Source: Hordeum vulgare subsp. vulgare (taxonomy: Eukaryota > Streptophyta > Magnoliopsida > Poales > Poaceae). Taken from it: a stretch of 64,000 nucleotides of DNA. Positions 21,751-32,449 of the stretch are shown here, piece after piece (within the stretch, counting starts at the first letter, position 1; every line of letters starts with the position of its first letter). The stretch lies in contig NC_058521.1 of assembly GCF_904849725.1 (NCBI RefSeq), positions 348,500,138 through 348,564,137 of the forward strand. The letters run 5' to 3'. The position numbers and the translations under genes were made by a program. The notes below the pieces were generated by a model. It was not told the origin of the DNA, did no database searches, and saw only the letters and a list, made by a program, of their open reading frames with translations.

Positions 21751-22912
21751 TTAGAAACTAGCATCAACATAACCCTTTACATTGAGCTCCACCTCACCTC
21801 CATAAACTAGGAACATCTCTTTAGTCCTCTTCAGGTACTCCAGAATAGTTTTCACCGCTGCCCAGTGACTCTCACCTGGGTTGGCCTGGTATCTGATTGT
21901 TAAGCTTATTGCAAAGGCAACATCAGGTCGAGTACATAGCATGGCATACATGATGGATCCTATTGCCAAAGCATATGGAACCCTACTCATCCAGTTTATT
22001 TCATCAGAAGTCATAGGACTCCGAGTCTTGCTTAGCCTTATACCATGTGAGACAGGCAAGAACCCTTTCTTGGCCTTACTCATGTTGAACCTCTTCAACA
22101 CTTTGTCTATGTACATGCTCTGGCTCAAACCGAGCAGCCTCCTCGATCTATCTCTATAGATCTTGATGCATAAAATGTACAACGCCTCTCCAAGGTCTTT
22201 CATTGAAAACTTGACATTCAATGATTCTTTGATTGAGTTCAGTATCTAAACATAATTTACGATCAGTAGTATGTCATCCTCATACAAGATCAAAAATACT
22301 ACCGAGCTCCCACTAGACTTCTTGTATAAACAATAGTCCTCTTTGTTTTTATGAAACCAAGGTCAATGATGACTTCATCAAAATGAATATTCCAACTCCG
22401 AGCTGCTTGCCTCAATCCATAAATGGATCTCTTGAGCTTGCATATTTTACCAACATTAGTTGGATCGACAAAACCTTCGGGTTGTATCATGTATACATCC
22501 TCCTTTAAATTTCCATAAAGGAAAGCCGTTTTGACATCCATCTCCATTACTCATAATCGAAATATGCAGCTATAGCTAGTATGATCATCACCGACTTTAG
22601 CATCGCTACCGGTGAGTGAGTCTCGTTGTAGTCAATTCCTTTAACTTGTCCATAACCTTTAGCGACAAGCCGAGCTTTGTGGATCTAAACGTTTCCATCC
22701 ACATCGCTTTTCTTCTTAAAGACCGAGTTGCTACCAATGGCTAGTACGCCAGGCGGCGGCTCCACCAAGTCCCAAACTTGATTATCATCCATGGACTTTA
22801 ACTCGGATCTCATGGCGTCAAGCCATGCCTCGGAATCTGGGCTCACCATCGCTTCTGCATACGTGGCCGGCTCGTCGCTTTCTAGCAACAAATCTTTAGA
22901 AAAGACAAACAA
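21751..22912 (-). pseudogene. Copia reverse transcriptase (BARE/Angela-like)
   Basis: The N-terminal part shows EAWLDAMRSELKSM and QVWDLVEPP (about 22770-22850). It is followed by MDVKTAFLYGNLKEDVYM near 22500, carrying the first catalytic Asp, then SIYGLRQAARSWN. The second catalytic motif, normally YVDD, reads YEDD at about 22270-22290. The C-terminal thumb and connection (22221-21751) include TRPDVAFA, close to the usual TRPD signature. Stops and shifts occur near 22240, 22300, 22550 and 22690. The fragments are collinear with an ordinary Copia RT. Confidence 0.85.
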
Positions 22913-23470
22913 GGACTCTTCCTAGTCCACATTTCATGTGGTGTCTTGTCTATGGATTTTGATAGTACCCTGTTAAGTGTGAAAGCTGCAGTTTCTAGAA
23001 CGTATCCCCAGAATGACAAGGGTAAATCCGATTTTCTCATCATTGATCACACCATGTTCAACAAGGTTCGATTTCTCCGTTCTAACACGCCGTTTCTTTG
23101 TGGTGTGCCCAGAGGTGTGCCCAAGGTTCGATTTCCTCGTTCTGAAACTCTTTGAACTTTTCAAAAGTCTGTGACTTGTGCCTCATCAAATAGATATATC
23201 CATATGTACTCAAGTCGTCGGTAAAAGTCACGAAGTACTGATAGCGACCCCTGGCCGTTGTGCTCATTGGACCACACACATCACTGTGTATAAGCTCCAA
23301 CAGCTCGGACGCCCTCTCGCAACTCTTTGCAAAAGGAGACTTAGTCATCTTCCCTAGCAAGCATGATTCACATGTCTCGAATGACCCGTAGTCAGACGAA
23401 GTTAGGAGTCCATCATGATGGAACTTCTTCATGCATTTTAGACTAATGTGTCCAAGCTGGCAATGCCAAA
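22913..23470 (-). pseudogene. Copia integrase remnant (BARE/Angela-like)
   Basis: The segment 23432-23082 has CESCLLGKMTKSPF, the zinc-binding end, and IHSDVCGPMSTTARGRYQYF with FTDDLSTYGYIYLM, the first two catalytic Asp regions. After that the core is shortened: only about 170 bp separate it from the start of RT, with the D-x-N-G-x-E region and much of the C terminus missing or scrambled. The integrase is therefore deleted as well as mutated. Confidence 0.8.
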
Positions 23471-23486
23471 AGTATGTCGAATTTAT

Positions 23487-23990
23487 CTAATTAGGCTTAT
23501 GCCTCTTGACATTCACGTTATAGACTGGTTCCATTTCTAGATTCAAAATAAATAGCCCATCTACAATGGGTGCATAGCCGTGGAACATTCCATTCGAATA
23601 AAACGAACAACCATTGTCCTTTAAATTGAATTCATAACCTTGACTCATCAAACATGAGGCAGAAATAATGTTCCGACGAAGTGCAGGAATGTAATAACAA
23701 TTATTCAATTCCATAATAAATCCAGAAGGAAGTTGGAGCTGCATCGTGCCGACTTCCAACGCAGCAACTCTTGCTTTGTTGTTGACCCTGATGTCAATCT
23801 CCCCTTGTGCCACACGCCTAGTTCTTACCAGCCCCTGCATCGAGTTGCAAATATGAACAACCGATCCGGTATCAAATACCCAAGAGCTGCTAGGTTTGTC
23901 AGCAAGGTAAATGTCTATAATATATGTAACAAGTGTACCTTTGCTTGAAGAAGCATCTCCGGCCTTCTTGGCATGCTTAGCAAGACACAT
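23487..23990 (-). pseudogene. Copia protease and GAG-pre-integrase region (BARE/Angela-like)
   Basis: This open segment of 167 codons contains SSWVFDTGSVVHICNS, the aspartic protease active site D-T-G-S, near residues 35-50. VGTMQLQLPSGF and CYYIPALRRNIISASCLM follow, marking the protease C-terminal half and the start of the pre-integrase region. The usual active-site context is preserved, so this is the least damaged part of the polyprotein. Confidence 0.85.
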
Positions 23991-23993
23991 GCT

Positions 23994-24778
23994 ACAGTTC
24001 CTCTTCTAGTGACCAGTTTCCTTGCAATGATAGCACATGGTCTTTGAGTTTGGTCTGGACTTCGGCTCAACGGCGGAGATAGCCTTCTCTGTTCCCTTTG
24101 CCTTAGCCTTTTTCTTGAACCAACTCTTCTTGAACTTAGCCGAGTTATGCACCATCAACACTTGATGCGTGCCTTTCTTAATATCCCGCTCTTCCACCAT
24201 GAGCATCCCATGCAATTCAGTGAGATTCTTATCCATGCCGTGCATATGATAGTTCGAGATGAACGTCCCATAGGTAGCTGGAAGAGAACCCAGAACTGCA
24301 TTAGTTGCCAGCTCATGCAAGAGCAGGAAACACAAGCGATCCAAAGCTTGCACGTATCCGCTCATCTTGATCACATGCCGGCTTAGTGGATCACCTTCCT
24401 TCGGCTTGCAATCCATCAAGGATCGCCAGACGTTGAACCTTTCGATCCTAGCCTGCAACTGCAACATGCCCTTGAGACCCTGATCATATCGAAAGCTGCA
24501 ATGTGTTTGAAATTCTATTGCAAATCGGGCTCCATACAAGCCAGCATGAGGGAGCTGATCTCGTTCGATTTATCAATGAGTTTTTTGTAGGCATTCTTGG
24601 TTGTGGAATTAGCATTATCTGCAGGGGCCTCTGGAAGTGGGTCCTCTAGAACATGTTCCTTTTTATCGTGCTTGAGAACAATTCTCAGATTTCCATACCA
24701 AGTGGTAAAGTTTGTTCTATTCAGTTTATCCTTTTCCAGAATTGATTTCAATGCAAAGTTTTGAGCAGTTGGTGCCAT
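23994..24778 (-). pseudogene. Copia gag (BARE/Angela-like)
   Basis: The ATG at 24778 opens MAPTAQNFALKSILEKDKLN and TNFTTWYGNLRIVLKHD, the standard Copia gag start. The frame shifts near 24520 and continues with capsid-type text (MLQLQARIERFNVWRSLMD, FISNYHMHGMDKNLTEL). The nucleocapsid knuckle is CYHCKETGH-stop-KRNC at about 24000-24040: a stop codon has replaced one residue between the His and last Cys. The gene is broken at two points. Confidence 0.88.
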
Positions 24779-26003
24779 TTATCTACAACAGAAAATATTC
24801 AATCACTAAGTCATTTGTTTATCTGGATTAATTCAAGCCTTAAATATAACTACTCCCACTGAAGTCGGCATCCCTCCGCAAACAACCAGTGATTCAGGAT
24901 CCGTCTTGCGCGAGCGACTAGTGAGCTTTAGCATCACTACTAGACAACTTGCCTATTCGGTGAGCAACTCCTTGCTAATCGTATCTCTATACGACTCCTG
25001 TCAGTCAGGTAGGTATCTCATACCCTGGGACCCGACCTTCTTTTCCACAAGGCCCAAAACCGTTTTGATATCCTTGTCAAGTTTAACCTAATGCAGTACA
25101 TGTCCGTGTCCAACACGAACCCTCCAGTTCAAGGACATCTAGCAGCACCTCAATTTTATGAGCCCACTACTAGACGTACTTGACATGGGAAGGCGCAACA
25201 TCCGGAATGGCAACGTGCTTGATATTAATGAGGGATGTTTCTACCATACTAACATGTATAGAAATAAGAAGCAATATCAATCACATATAAACAAAAAAAC
25301 ATGTGAAATAGTATGGCTCCTTCATGGACATCCTTCCATGGCCGGCTCCAACTCTGATGACCCGGGCGGTACTCCATCTTGTCTGTCATGCCAGGACGCC
25401 AAAGACTCGAACTTGATCTCTTTTCTCCAACTACTACTACTAGTGATGAATTTACATAGGATCACAAATGGACACACAGGTCGTTATACAATATAATGAC
25501 AGCTCTTTACCTCCTGCTGGCTGACAATCATGACATGCAGGTCATGTTAAATTACACACATGCATCACATACATATGAGCCATACTATTCACATCAAACC
25601 TGCAAAACAAACTCATCCATAGAGTCGCATTCTACCGGTTTGTGTGATCGTGTATGAAGTACAAGGCGCTACGCACACGGCGATCCGGCAAGGCTATCCT
25701 CGTGAGCCCCCACCTCGTGAGGCCCACCTCATGAGGACACAAGGTTCTACACACACGGCGGTCCCCCACGTGAGGTCACCTCAGGAGGTATAATCATGAG
25801 TATTCCTCAGGAGGTGTCCTCGTGAGGTCCTCAGGAGGTCTCCTCATGAGGTATCCTTGTGAGTTCTCCTCCTAAGGTCTCCTCAATGTGCAGTTGATCT
25901 CATCAACCGTGCACATTGCTGAACTTATGAACGACGATAGATCTATTCCACCGCCTCCACACATCAAATATGCATCTGATCTGAATCTCAAACCACTAGC
26001 AGA
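24779..26003 (-). other. Untranslated leader of BARE/Angela-like element
   Basis: About 1.2 kb lie between PBS and gag with no supported ORF. A cluster of palindromic CCTCATGAGG / CCTCAGGAGG variants occupies about 25690-25880. Long leaders are typical of BARE-type elements. Confidence 0.65.
25690..25880. repeat. Clustered CCTCRKGAGG palindromes
   Basis: At least eight variants of CCTCATGAGG, CCTCGTGAGG and CCTCAGGAGG occur within 190 bases of the leader, irregularly spaced. Confidence 0.75.
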
Positions 26004-26016
26004 GGCTCTGATACCA
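26004..26016 (-). promoter_or_regulatory. Primer binding site, tRNA-iMet type
   Basis: The - strand reads TGGTATCAGAGCC, one base from the LTR end. This is the standard plant Copia PBS for initiator methionine tRNA. Confidence 0.93.
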
Positions 26017-26017
26017 C

Positions 26018-27319
26018 TGTTGGGATCTACTATAGGTGCACCGCAGGTGAATTAAAATTCCTACATGCAGAACATCCAAGAACATGCTATGGAGATGGAT
26101 TACATATCGTTACCACTAGATGCGTAGTTCCGTGCAGCGGAAGAAGAGTTGGGGCAGCGCGTCCGCGTGGTTCGTCTCCTCCTTGTCCATTCTCCCTCGT
26201 GCAGCCGGTCCGATCTCCCTCGTGAGGCCAGTCGCCGGATCCCGCGTACAAGCTCGCCGGAGCGGCGCAAGTGCACCCCCTCTAACGGTATCCGCACATG
26301 CAGGAGGAACATACTGTGCGACAGACTGCTAGGTCCGATCACACGGTCGGCGGCGGGTGAAGGTGGCTATTCGCAACTCATGCGAAACCCTAATGACGGT
26401 GCCGAAGAGATCTCTTGAACAGGTGTGCCGTACCTCCACTATATATAGGCGTCCGGCGTAGGTGCAACTCTTGGGCCTCGCACGGACCCTAAAGCCCACG
26501 TGTTCCTTCCCTTAAGCACGCGACACTTTACGTTCACATTCACTTGGTCGCGAGTCAGACCACGGCCGACTCAGCTAGTGGTAGTAGTCTCTAGCAAGAC
26601 GTGCCGACTCCAAGTGTCTGACGAAGCTGGTTAGGCGACCTGTACTTCATAGTTTTGTTCCCTTCACCACATGATATACATTGTCGTGCTGAAGGCGCTA
26701 TGGTCATCCTTGTTCCCGCACGACCTCTTTCTAGTTCTGGTGAATCCGACCAGCATTCTGATTATCTCATAATCCTCATCGCCTAGCCATGCTTATCCAG
26801 GTCTGATCACCCTAGGGGCCCAGAGTCTTGCCGGAAACCTACCTTCGTAACTACCCAGTCACAGAGTAGCATTTGGTCGGCCGAAAGCAAGTCTGTCACC
26901 ATCCCGAGTACATGCGACAACTGAGATCTTAGGACATAGAACGTATGTTGTACTATAGACTCACAAATGACCTATCGGTGCGTCTCGTAGTTGGGTCTGT
27001 CCAACTCAGACCTTATCTTGGCTCGTACGTCGAATTCAACCAGATCATTCTGAGTCATATTATGCGGCTAGCATCCAATGCTATATGGCCAGTGAGACCG
27101 AACCATCCACCGTGTGATATGCTAGTCTAACTCGTTGCACGTCCACACAACCCTTTCGACTAGGGTCTCTTTAGGACAGTTATCATACAATGCATAGTCT
27201 CACGAACAAGTCACGTACTTGTTAATAACACATCATTACAATGTCCAAGGACTATCTTTATTCATAAACACATAGGAAATATCATCATACATGATTGCCT
27301 CTAGGGAATATCTCCAACA
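26018..27319 (-). repeat. 5' LTR of BARE/Angela-like Copia
   Basis: 1302 bp, TGTTGGGATCTACT to ATCTCCAACA on the + strand. It is collinear with the LTR at 19893-21281, apart from scattered substitutions and a shorter stretch near 26820-26840. Confidence 0.93.
26439..26448 (-). promoter_or_regulatory. TATA box in 5' LTR
   Basis: CTATATATAG lies about 870 bp inside the LTR on the - strand. Transcription towards gag would start a little downstream of it. Confidence 0.55.
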
Positions 27320-28058
27320 CTAGCGACCAGGGCACCGAGAGGAGGAGTTGGGCATGAAGGGGAAATTGAGTACCCCTTCGGCCTGGCCCTCCTTTTAGGC
27401 GTCGATTGCCGCCGCCGATTGTACCGCTTCGAAGAGCGGTTGTATCGACCCAGCACAACCTGGGAATTAGCGGTAGAACCGCAAATTCGAACCGGTTGTA
27501 CAGATGGGGTGAGGCAACGGTTGATTAGCGGTCGTACCGTTGTTACCACCGATTGTACTGCCCTGCCTCAGTCACCACCACCAGCAATTAGTGCATACAA
27601 TTTGGAAATGAGAGGGTGTCAGGGTGAGGAAAGCTTGGGAGAAAGAATAGGCAGGGCGGTATGGCGGTGTAGGCTCCAAGGTGATCGAGAAGAAACAAAA
27701 AAGGAATACAAACCATGAAGGATACCACACCTAAAACATAACCAAACAAGAACTGCAAAGAAGAACCAAAAAAGATGCAACAAAAAGAAGCACCAAAGGC
27801 AAATACCTCTCTAAGAGGGGCGGTGGCCGAAGCCACCAATGTTTGAGTGAAAGGGTATGGCACCAAGAAGATTTTAACCTTGGGCCCATGACCAGAACTC
27901 GTTTTTGTGACACAAATACAATCAAAAATGGAAAATGTGCAAGATTTGATTGTTTTATGCATAATAGGAGGAGGGATAGTTCACTGAGAGAACTACACGC
28001 CCCCAAAATTCATGCCTACATCTAAACAGAATATAATGATGAGAGTGGTGGGTTGTGC
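27320..28058 (-). other. Spacer downstream of Maximus-like RNase H
   Basis: It continues the spacer interrupted at 19892. GGTTGTACCG-like motifs occur at about 27415-27560. A purine-rich stretch at 27690-27800 and an inferred post-pol block near 27980-28010 follow. I find no recognised gene. Confidence 0.5.
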
Positions 28059-28751
28059 CTAATTGCAATGTACATTGCTCAAATCAATGATATTTAGCTC
28101 ACGCCTTAACTCACGAAATCTTGCTTCATTCAAAGGCTTCGTGAATATAACTGCAAGTTGATCATTAGTGTTCAGATAAATGAGATCAATTTCCCCATGT
28201 TTGATATGCTCCCAGATGAAATGGTGGCAAATATTGATATGCTTCATATTTCAATGCTGAACGGGGTTGTTGGATATTGAGATAGCACTAATATTATTAC
28301 AATAAAGAGGCACTTTGTCACAAGTGACACTGTAATCCTTTAAAGTTTGCCTCATCCAGAGCAACTGAGCACAACAATTGGCAGCAGGTACAAATTTGGC
28401 TTGGGTGGATGAGAGAGACACACAATTTTGTTTCTTTGAAGACAAACTTACGAGAGAGCGACCAAGGAATTAGCAACCTATGAAAGTTGACTTCCTGTCC
28501 ACACGGTCTCCTGCCCAATCCGAGTCTGAATATCCTATGAAATCAAATGAAGCACCTTTGGGATACCATACGCCAAAGTTTGGGGTATGAGCTAAATATC
28601 GAAAGATTCGCTTGAGTGCCACATAGTGGTTTTCCTTAGGTGTGGATTGAAATCATGCACAAATTCCTAAAATCAACATAATATCCGGTCTAGATGCACA
28701 AAGGTAAAGCAGAGATCCAATCATAGAGCGATATACCTTTTGATCCACAGC
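28059..28751 (-). pseudogene. Copia RNase H (Maximus-like)
   Basis: Segments include SLSSTQAKFVPAANCCAQLLWM (28330-28400), where the usual E-A-E-Y motif reads Q-A-K-F, then KVPLYCNNISAI in place of YCDN, and finally HICHHFIWEH and QLAVIFTKPLNE. These mark the C-terminal end of a SIRE-type Copia pol. Several frameshifts occur, at about 28250, 28445 and 28650. The replacement of the catalytic E and D positions indicates long decay. Confidence 0.8.
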
Positions 28752-29558
28752 TTAACCATTGGGGTCGAGGTCAAGGTGGTAGTTGAGAGGCATGGGAGTG
28801 TTGGCCTTGGCAGGCTTTAGATCATCCACCTTGAACCTTTTGAGCATGTATTGAGTGTATTTTGCTTGATTGATGTTGGTTCCTTGACTTTGTTGCTTGA
28901 CTTCGAGTCCAAGGAAAAACTTCAACTCTCTCATCATAGAGATCTCAAATTCTTTAGTCATTAGAGGAGGAAATTCTTCATTAAAAGCTTTGTTAGGAGA
29001 ATCAAAGAAAATATCATCAACATATAGTTGGCATATGAACAAGTTCCCCTTGACCTTCTTAGTAAAAAGAGTGGGGTCAATTTTCCCAACTTCGGATCCA
29101 CGGTCATGTAATATCTCGGTAAGGTGCTCATACCACGCACGTGGGGCTTGATTAAGGCTATAGAGTTCCTTATTTAGAACATACACATGATTAGGGAACT
29201 TGGTATCCTCGAACCTCGGGGGTTGCTTGACATAAACTAACTCCTTAAGAGGACCATTAAGAAATGCACTTTTCACATCCATTTGGTATAACTTGAAGTT
29301 ATGATGAGAAGCAAATGCAAGCAACATGCGAATAGACTCAAGGCAAGCGATAGGAGCAAAGGTTTCATAGTAGTAGATGCCCTTGACTTGCGAGTAATCT
29401 TGTGCTACAAATCTTGCCTTTTTCCAAGTGACGACACTGTTCGCATCTTGCTTGTTCTTGAAGATCCACTTTGTCCCAATGACATTGTGGTTATACTTTG
29501 GTCTTGGCACCAGTCGCCACACTTTATTTCCCTCAAAGTTGTTGAGTTCTTCATGCAT
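28752..29558 (-). pseudogene. Copia reverse transcriptase (Maximus-like), long open segment
   Basis: This is the best preserved coding piece in the window, 268 uninterrupted codons. It begins MHEELNNFEGNKVWRLVPRP, a SIRE/Maximus form. KWIFKNKQDANSVVTWKKAR and YYETFAPI follow, then QMDVKSAFLNGPLKELVYV (residues about 92-110) with the first catalytic Asp, ELYSLNQAPRAWYE, and CQLYVDDIFF (residues 177-186) with intact YVDD. The C terminus reaches LKFFLGLEV and the TPMP block before a stop. It makes cDNA from element RNA. Upstream of the methionine the polyprotein would have continued in frame, so the ATG is not a true start. Confidence 0.92.
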
Positions 29559-30088
29559 CGCTTCAACCTAATCCATGTCTTCGAGAGGCTGTTGTACCTT
29601 TAGTGGTTCAATGCAAGAAATAAGCGCATCATGTGCACTAAAGTTTGATAATTGATGACGCGTGGTAACCCCTTTATGTAAGTTGCCGTAGACATTCTCC
29701 AGCACATGAGAATGCTTTTTGAGCCTTTTGGCAATCCTGGCAGGACGACTCTCTTGAATCTCCTCACAGGTAAACTGAGGTGCCTGTTTGAGACATTTAC
29801 CGCCTTTTTAAGTTTCTCCTTGATCAGGAGCTTAATTTGGTTATAGCGCTTCCTCTTGATCTTGAGCTTGGTATTGATATTGAGTTTGCTCTTGAGCTTG
29901 AGCATCCTCAGAGGGGTGAGCCAGAGAAAGGACATCATTTGGTGCAGGACCATCTTAAGGTTGATCTTCTCCTTGATCGGGATCACGGGGATGAGGGCCT
30001 TCAGAGCATTCTTCGGAAGCGTGTCTTGTGTCGGTGATGGTTACACATGAGTGGAACATTGTCCTTCTCCTTCAGCCACAAGGGGTTC
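29559..30088 (-). pseudogene. Integrase-RT linker (Maximus-like)
   Basis: A Lys/Leu-rich segment is open on the - strand at 29600-29986. It corresponds to the poorly conserved linker between integrase and RT. A repetitive GAGCTTGAGC-type run at 29860-29905 makes it low complexity. Confidence 0.55.
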
Positions 30089-30923
30089 CTAAACGGGCAG
30101 GAAGAATCCCACGCCCATTCTTCTTATGGATTGTGGAGAAATTTCATCACCTACATCACAAAAACCACTTTGCTCCACTTGGGAGCCATTATTCTCATCA
30201 AACTCCACGTTACAAGTCTCCTTAATGAGTCCTGAGGACTTGTTGAGGACACGGTAAGCGCGAGATTTTGTAGCATAGCCAACAAATATGCCCTCTTGAG
30301 CTCTAGGTTCAAACTGACAAACAGGCACCTTACTTAAGAATGAAACACTTACAACCAAACACCAGGATGTACTTGAGGTTGGGCTTGTTGCCGGTAAGAA
30401 TTTCATATGGAGTCTTGTTCAAGCCTTTGCGAAGGTAGAGCAGATTGAATGCATGAGATGCTGTGTTGATGGCTCTGGCCCAAAAGTTATACGGATACTT
30501 AAACTCCGCCATCATGATTCTTGTCGCATGCATCAACGTCCAGTCCTTCCTTTCTGCCACACCATTTTGTTGAGGAGTGTAAGGAGAAGAGTATTGATGC
30601 TTGATTCCTTCATCACTCAGAAATTCATTTAGGGTGTGATTCTTGAATTTGTTGCCATTATCACTTCTGATCATCAATATCTTTGCATTATGTTGGCATT
30701 GAGCTTCATTAGCAAAGTCGATGACAGTTTGTTCAGTCTCACTTTTTCGCTTGAAAAAGTATACCTACATATATCTTGAGTAATCATCCACAATAACCAA
30801 GCAATACTTTCTTCCCCCAATACTATCATAGGATGGAGGACCAAAGAGATCCATGTGGAGGAGCCCCAAGGTCCTTTTCGTGTAGATGATAGTCATGGGG
30901 CGATGAGTTGTCTCATGATTTTT
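30089..30923 (-). pseudogene. Copia integrase core and C-terminal region (Maximus-like)
   Basis: Integrase inserts the cDNA. The core shows MMIRSDNGNKFKNHTLNEF (second Asp) and HQYSSPYTPQQNGVAERKDW (catalytic Glu region), then the conserved AINTASHAFNLLYLRKG and KTPYEILTGNKPNLKY. After a frameshift near 30380 the GKxxP-like end follows: EPRAQEGIFVGYATKSRAYR and TCNVEFDENNG. The stretch 30680-30920, before the first methionine, holds the first Asp region in a shifted frame. Confidence 0.88.
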
Positions 30924-31274
30924 TCATTCAATACACGCACTGCAAGCATGATCTTTGGTGAAACTCACATTTGTTAGTCCAAGTACGTGATCCCGTTTGA
31001 GGAGACTTTGCAAAGATCTCATATGGACATGGGTTAGACGACGATGCCAAAGCCATCCCACATCAACTTTAGCCGTTAGACAAGTTGTGGTCTTAGTGTG
31101 TTGCTCCGAAAATTTAACCACATCGAGACCGTTCTCGACATGCCCAACAAAGGCTACTTTAAGAGTCTTGCTCCACAAAAGGGCCATAGAGTCAATGCCA
31201 AAGAAAGTACTAAAGACCATAAGTGCAAGTTGATGAACGGAAAGTAAATTATATGTCAGGGTCTCAACAAGCAT
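30924..31274 (-). pseudogene. Pre-integrase zinc-binding domain (Maximus-like)
   Basis: TYNLLSVHQLALM opens the GAG-pre-integrase region. WLWHRRLTHVHMRSLQSL and HACSACIE then supply the HHCC zinc-binding residues that precede the integrase core. The frame is open for 116 codons. Confidence 0.88.
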
Positions 31275-31560
31275 AACCTTTTGAATGGTAAGTTGCCGAG
31301 ACCCAATACCTTTGAAATCGCATCATCACCAAAGGAGACTTGGGTGGAAATGGATGGATCGGATGAACATCCACCACCAAGTCCTTGCTTCTAGTCATAT
31401 GATTTGTTGATCCACTATCAAGCAATCATGACACCCCATCGAAAGCAAACTCCTGCATAAGATGAATGCTTGGATTTATATACCCATTCCTTAATGGGTC
31501 CTCTTATGTTAGTAACAAGGGTCTTAGGAAACAGAATATACCATTCAATGTAATCATCAT
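31275..31560 (-). pseudogene. Copia aspartic protease remnant (Maximus-like)
   Basis: On the - strand about 31395-31421 encodes LDSGSTNHMT, the D-S-G-S protease active site. It is followed by SKDLVVDVHP. Frames shift on both sides, so only the active-site core is readable. Confidence 0.75.
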
Positions 31561-31972
31561 AAGAACCAACAAACTTAGCAAAAAACATTCCCATCACTGG
31601 CACGACACAAAACATAAGAAGGGTTAAAGTCGCTGTTGTGTTGGGTGGGGGGTTATTGCCATTCATGGCATTACCACCCTTATCTTGGTTCTTTTTCTTC
31701 CCATGAGTACCCTCCCCAGATTTAACAAAGGTTTCCATAAGCTGGGGAGGTTTGCCTGATCTTCTTCTTCTTCTGGTTCTTCTTGGACTTGGGGGCAAAC
31801 CCAACTCCTTCCTTTGCAACCACTTCCTTTTGACTGCTCAAAAGGTCATTAAGATTCTTTTGACCTTGGATGCATGTCACAACGCCTCTCTCAAGTTGCT
31901 CTTTTAATTTGGAGTTCTCCTCCACAAGATATGCATGCTCACAACAGGGGTTAGTAACATGGATATTATCAA
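31561..31972 (-). pseudogene. gag-protease spacer (Maximus-like)
   Basis: Lys/Arg-rich and Asn/Pro-rich text includes GKKKNQDKGGNAMNGNNPP. It also contains CEHAYLVEENSKLKEQLERG, a short heptad segment continuing the upstream coiled coil. It belongs to the long C-terminal gag of SIRE-type elements. Confidence 0.55.
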
Positions 31973-32437
31973 TTAAAAAAATGGAGGGCAAGTGGCTATT
32001 TCCTTAGTGAGTTTTACTTGGAGTTGAGCATGAGACTCTTTTAAAGAGACATGAGCACTCTTAAAGGCTTTGTGAGCCTTGCCAAGTGTTGCAAGCTGTT
32101 TCTTGAGTCTAACATGATCAAGCCCAAGTGCACTCTTTTCGGATTGAAGGACATGGGTAAGAACAAGAGCATGATCAAAATCTTTCTTTAACTTAGCAAG
32201 TTCATCGTTAGGTGACTCCTCAAGAATCAATCGAAGTCCTTGCTCTTTTTCAAGACAAGTAGAAAGATTTGCAATCTCATTGACATAGTCATGACTATGA
32301 CCTTGTAATGTAGAGATGTTTTCTTCATGAGATTCAATGAGGTCATTAGCCTCCCCGAGTTGTTCCAAGAGAGCAACAAAATGCTTCTTGGATTTACCCT
32401 TGAGTTTTCTCATGAATTTACCAAAGGAGTTCTCCAC
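31973..32437 (-). pseudogene. Coiled-coil gag extension (Maximus-like)
   Basis: An open segment of 154 codons has heptad-rich helices: KHFVALLEQLGEANDLIESH, LEKEQGLRLILEESPNDELA, and LGLDHVRLKKQLATLGKAHK. Extended coiled-coil gag C termini are a hallmark of the SIRE/Maximus lineage and are thought to assist particle assembly or transport. The stretch lies directly after the zinc-knuckle segment, separated by a stop. Confidence 0.75.
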
Positions 32438-32449
32438 CTCCTCTGCCTC

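Larger units (their letters stand above)
19893..27319 (-). mobile_element. BARE/Angela-like Ty1/Copia retrotransposon
   Basis: Two LTRs (19893-21281 and 26018-27319) share TGTTGGG...CCAACA ends and long near-identical stretches. The flanks are CTAGA (19888-19892) and CTAGC (27320-27324), a 5-bp duplication with one change. Reading on the - strand the order is LTR, tRNA-iMet PBS, leader, gag, protease, integrase, RT, RNase H, PPT and LTR. On the - strand the LTR starts TGTTGGAGATATTCCCTAGA, which resembles BARE/Angela LTRs. The coding region has many stops, so it is inactive, though structurally complete. It lies inside the spacer of the Maximus-like element. Confidence 0.93.

Noticed and set aside
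25690..25880. CRISPR-like array
   Set aside because: The short palindromes are irregularly spaced with no constant repeat and spacer lengths, and the genome is a plant.
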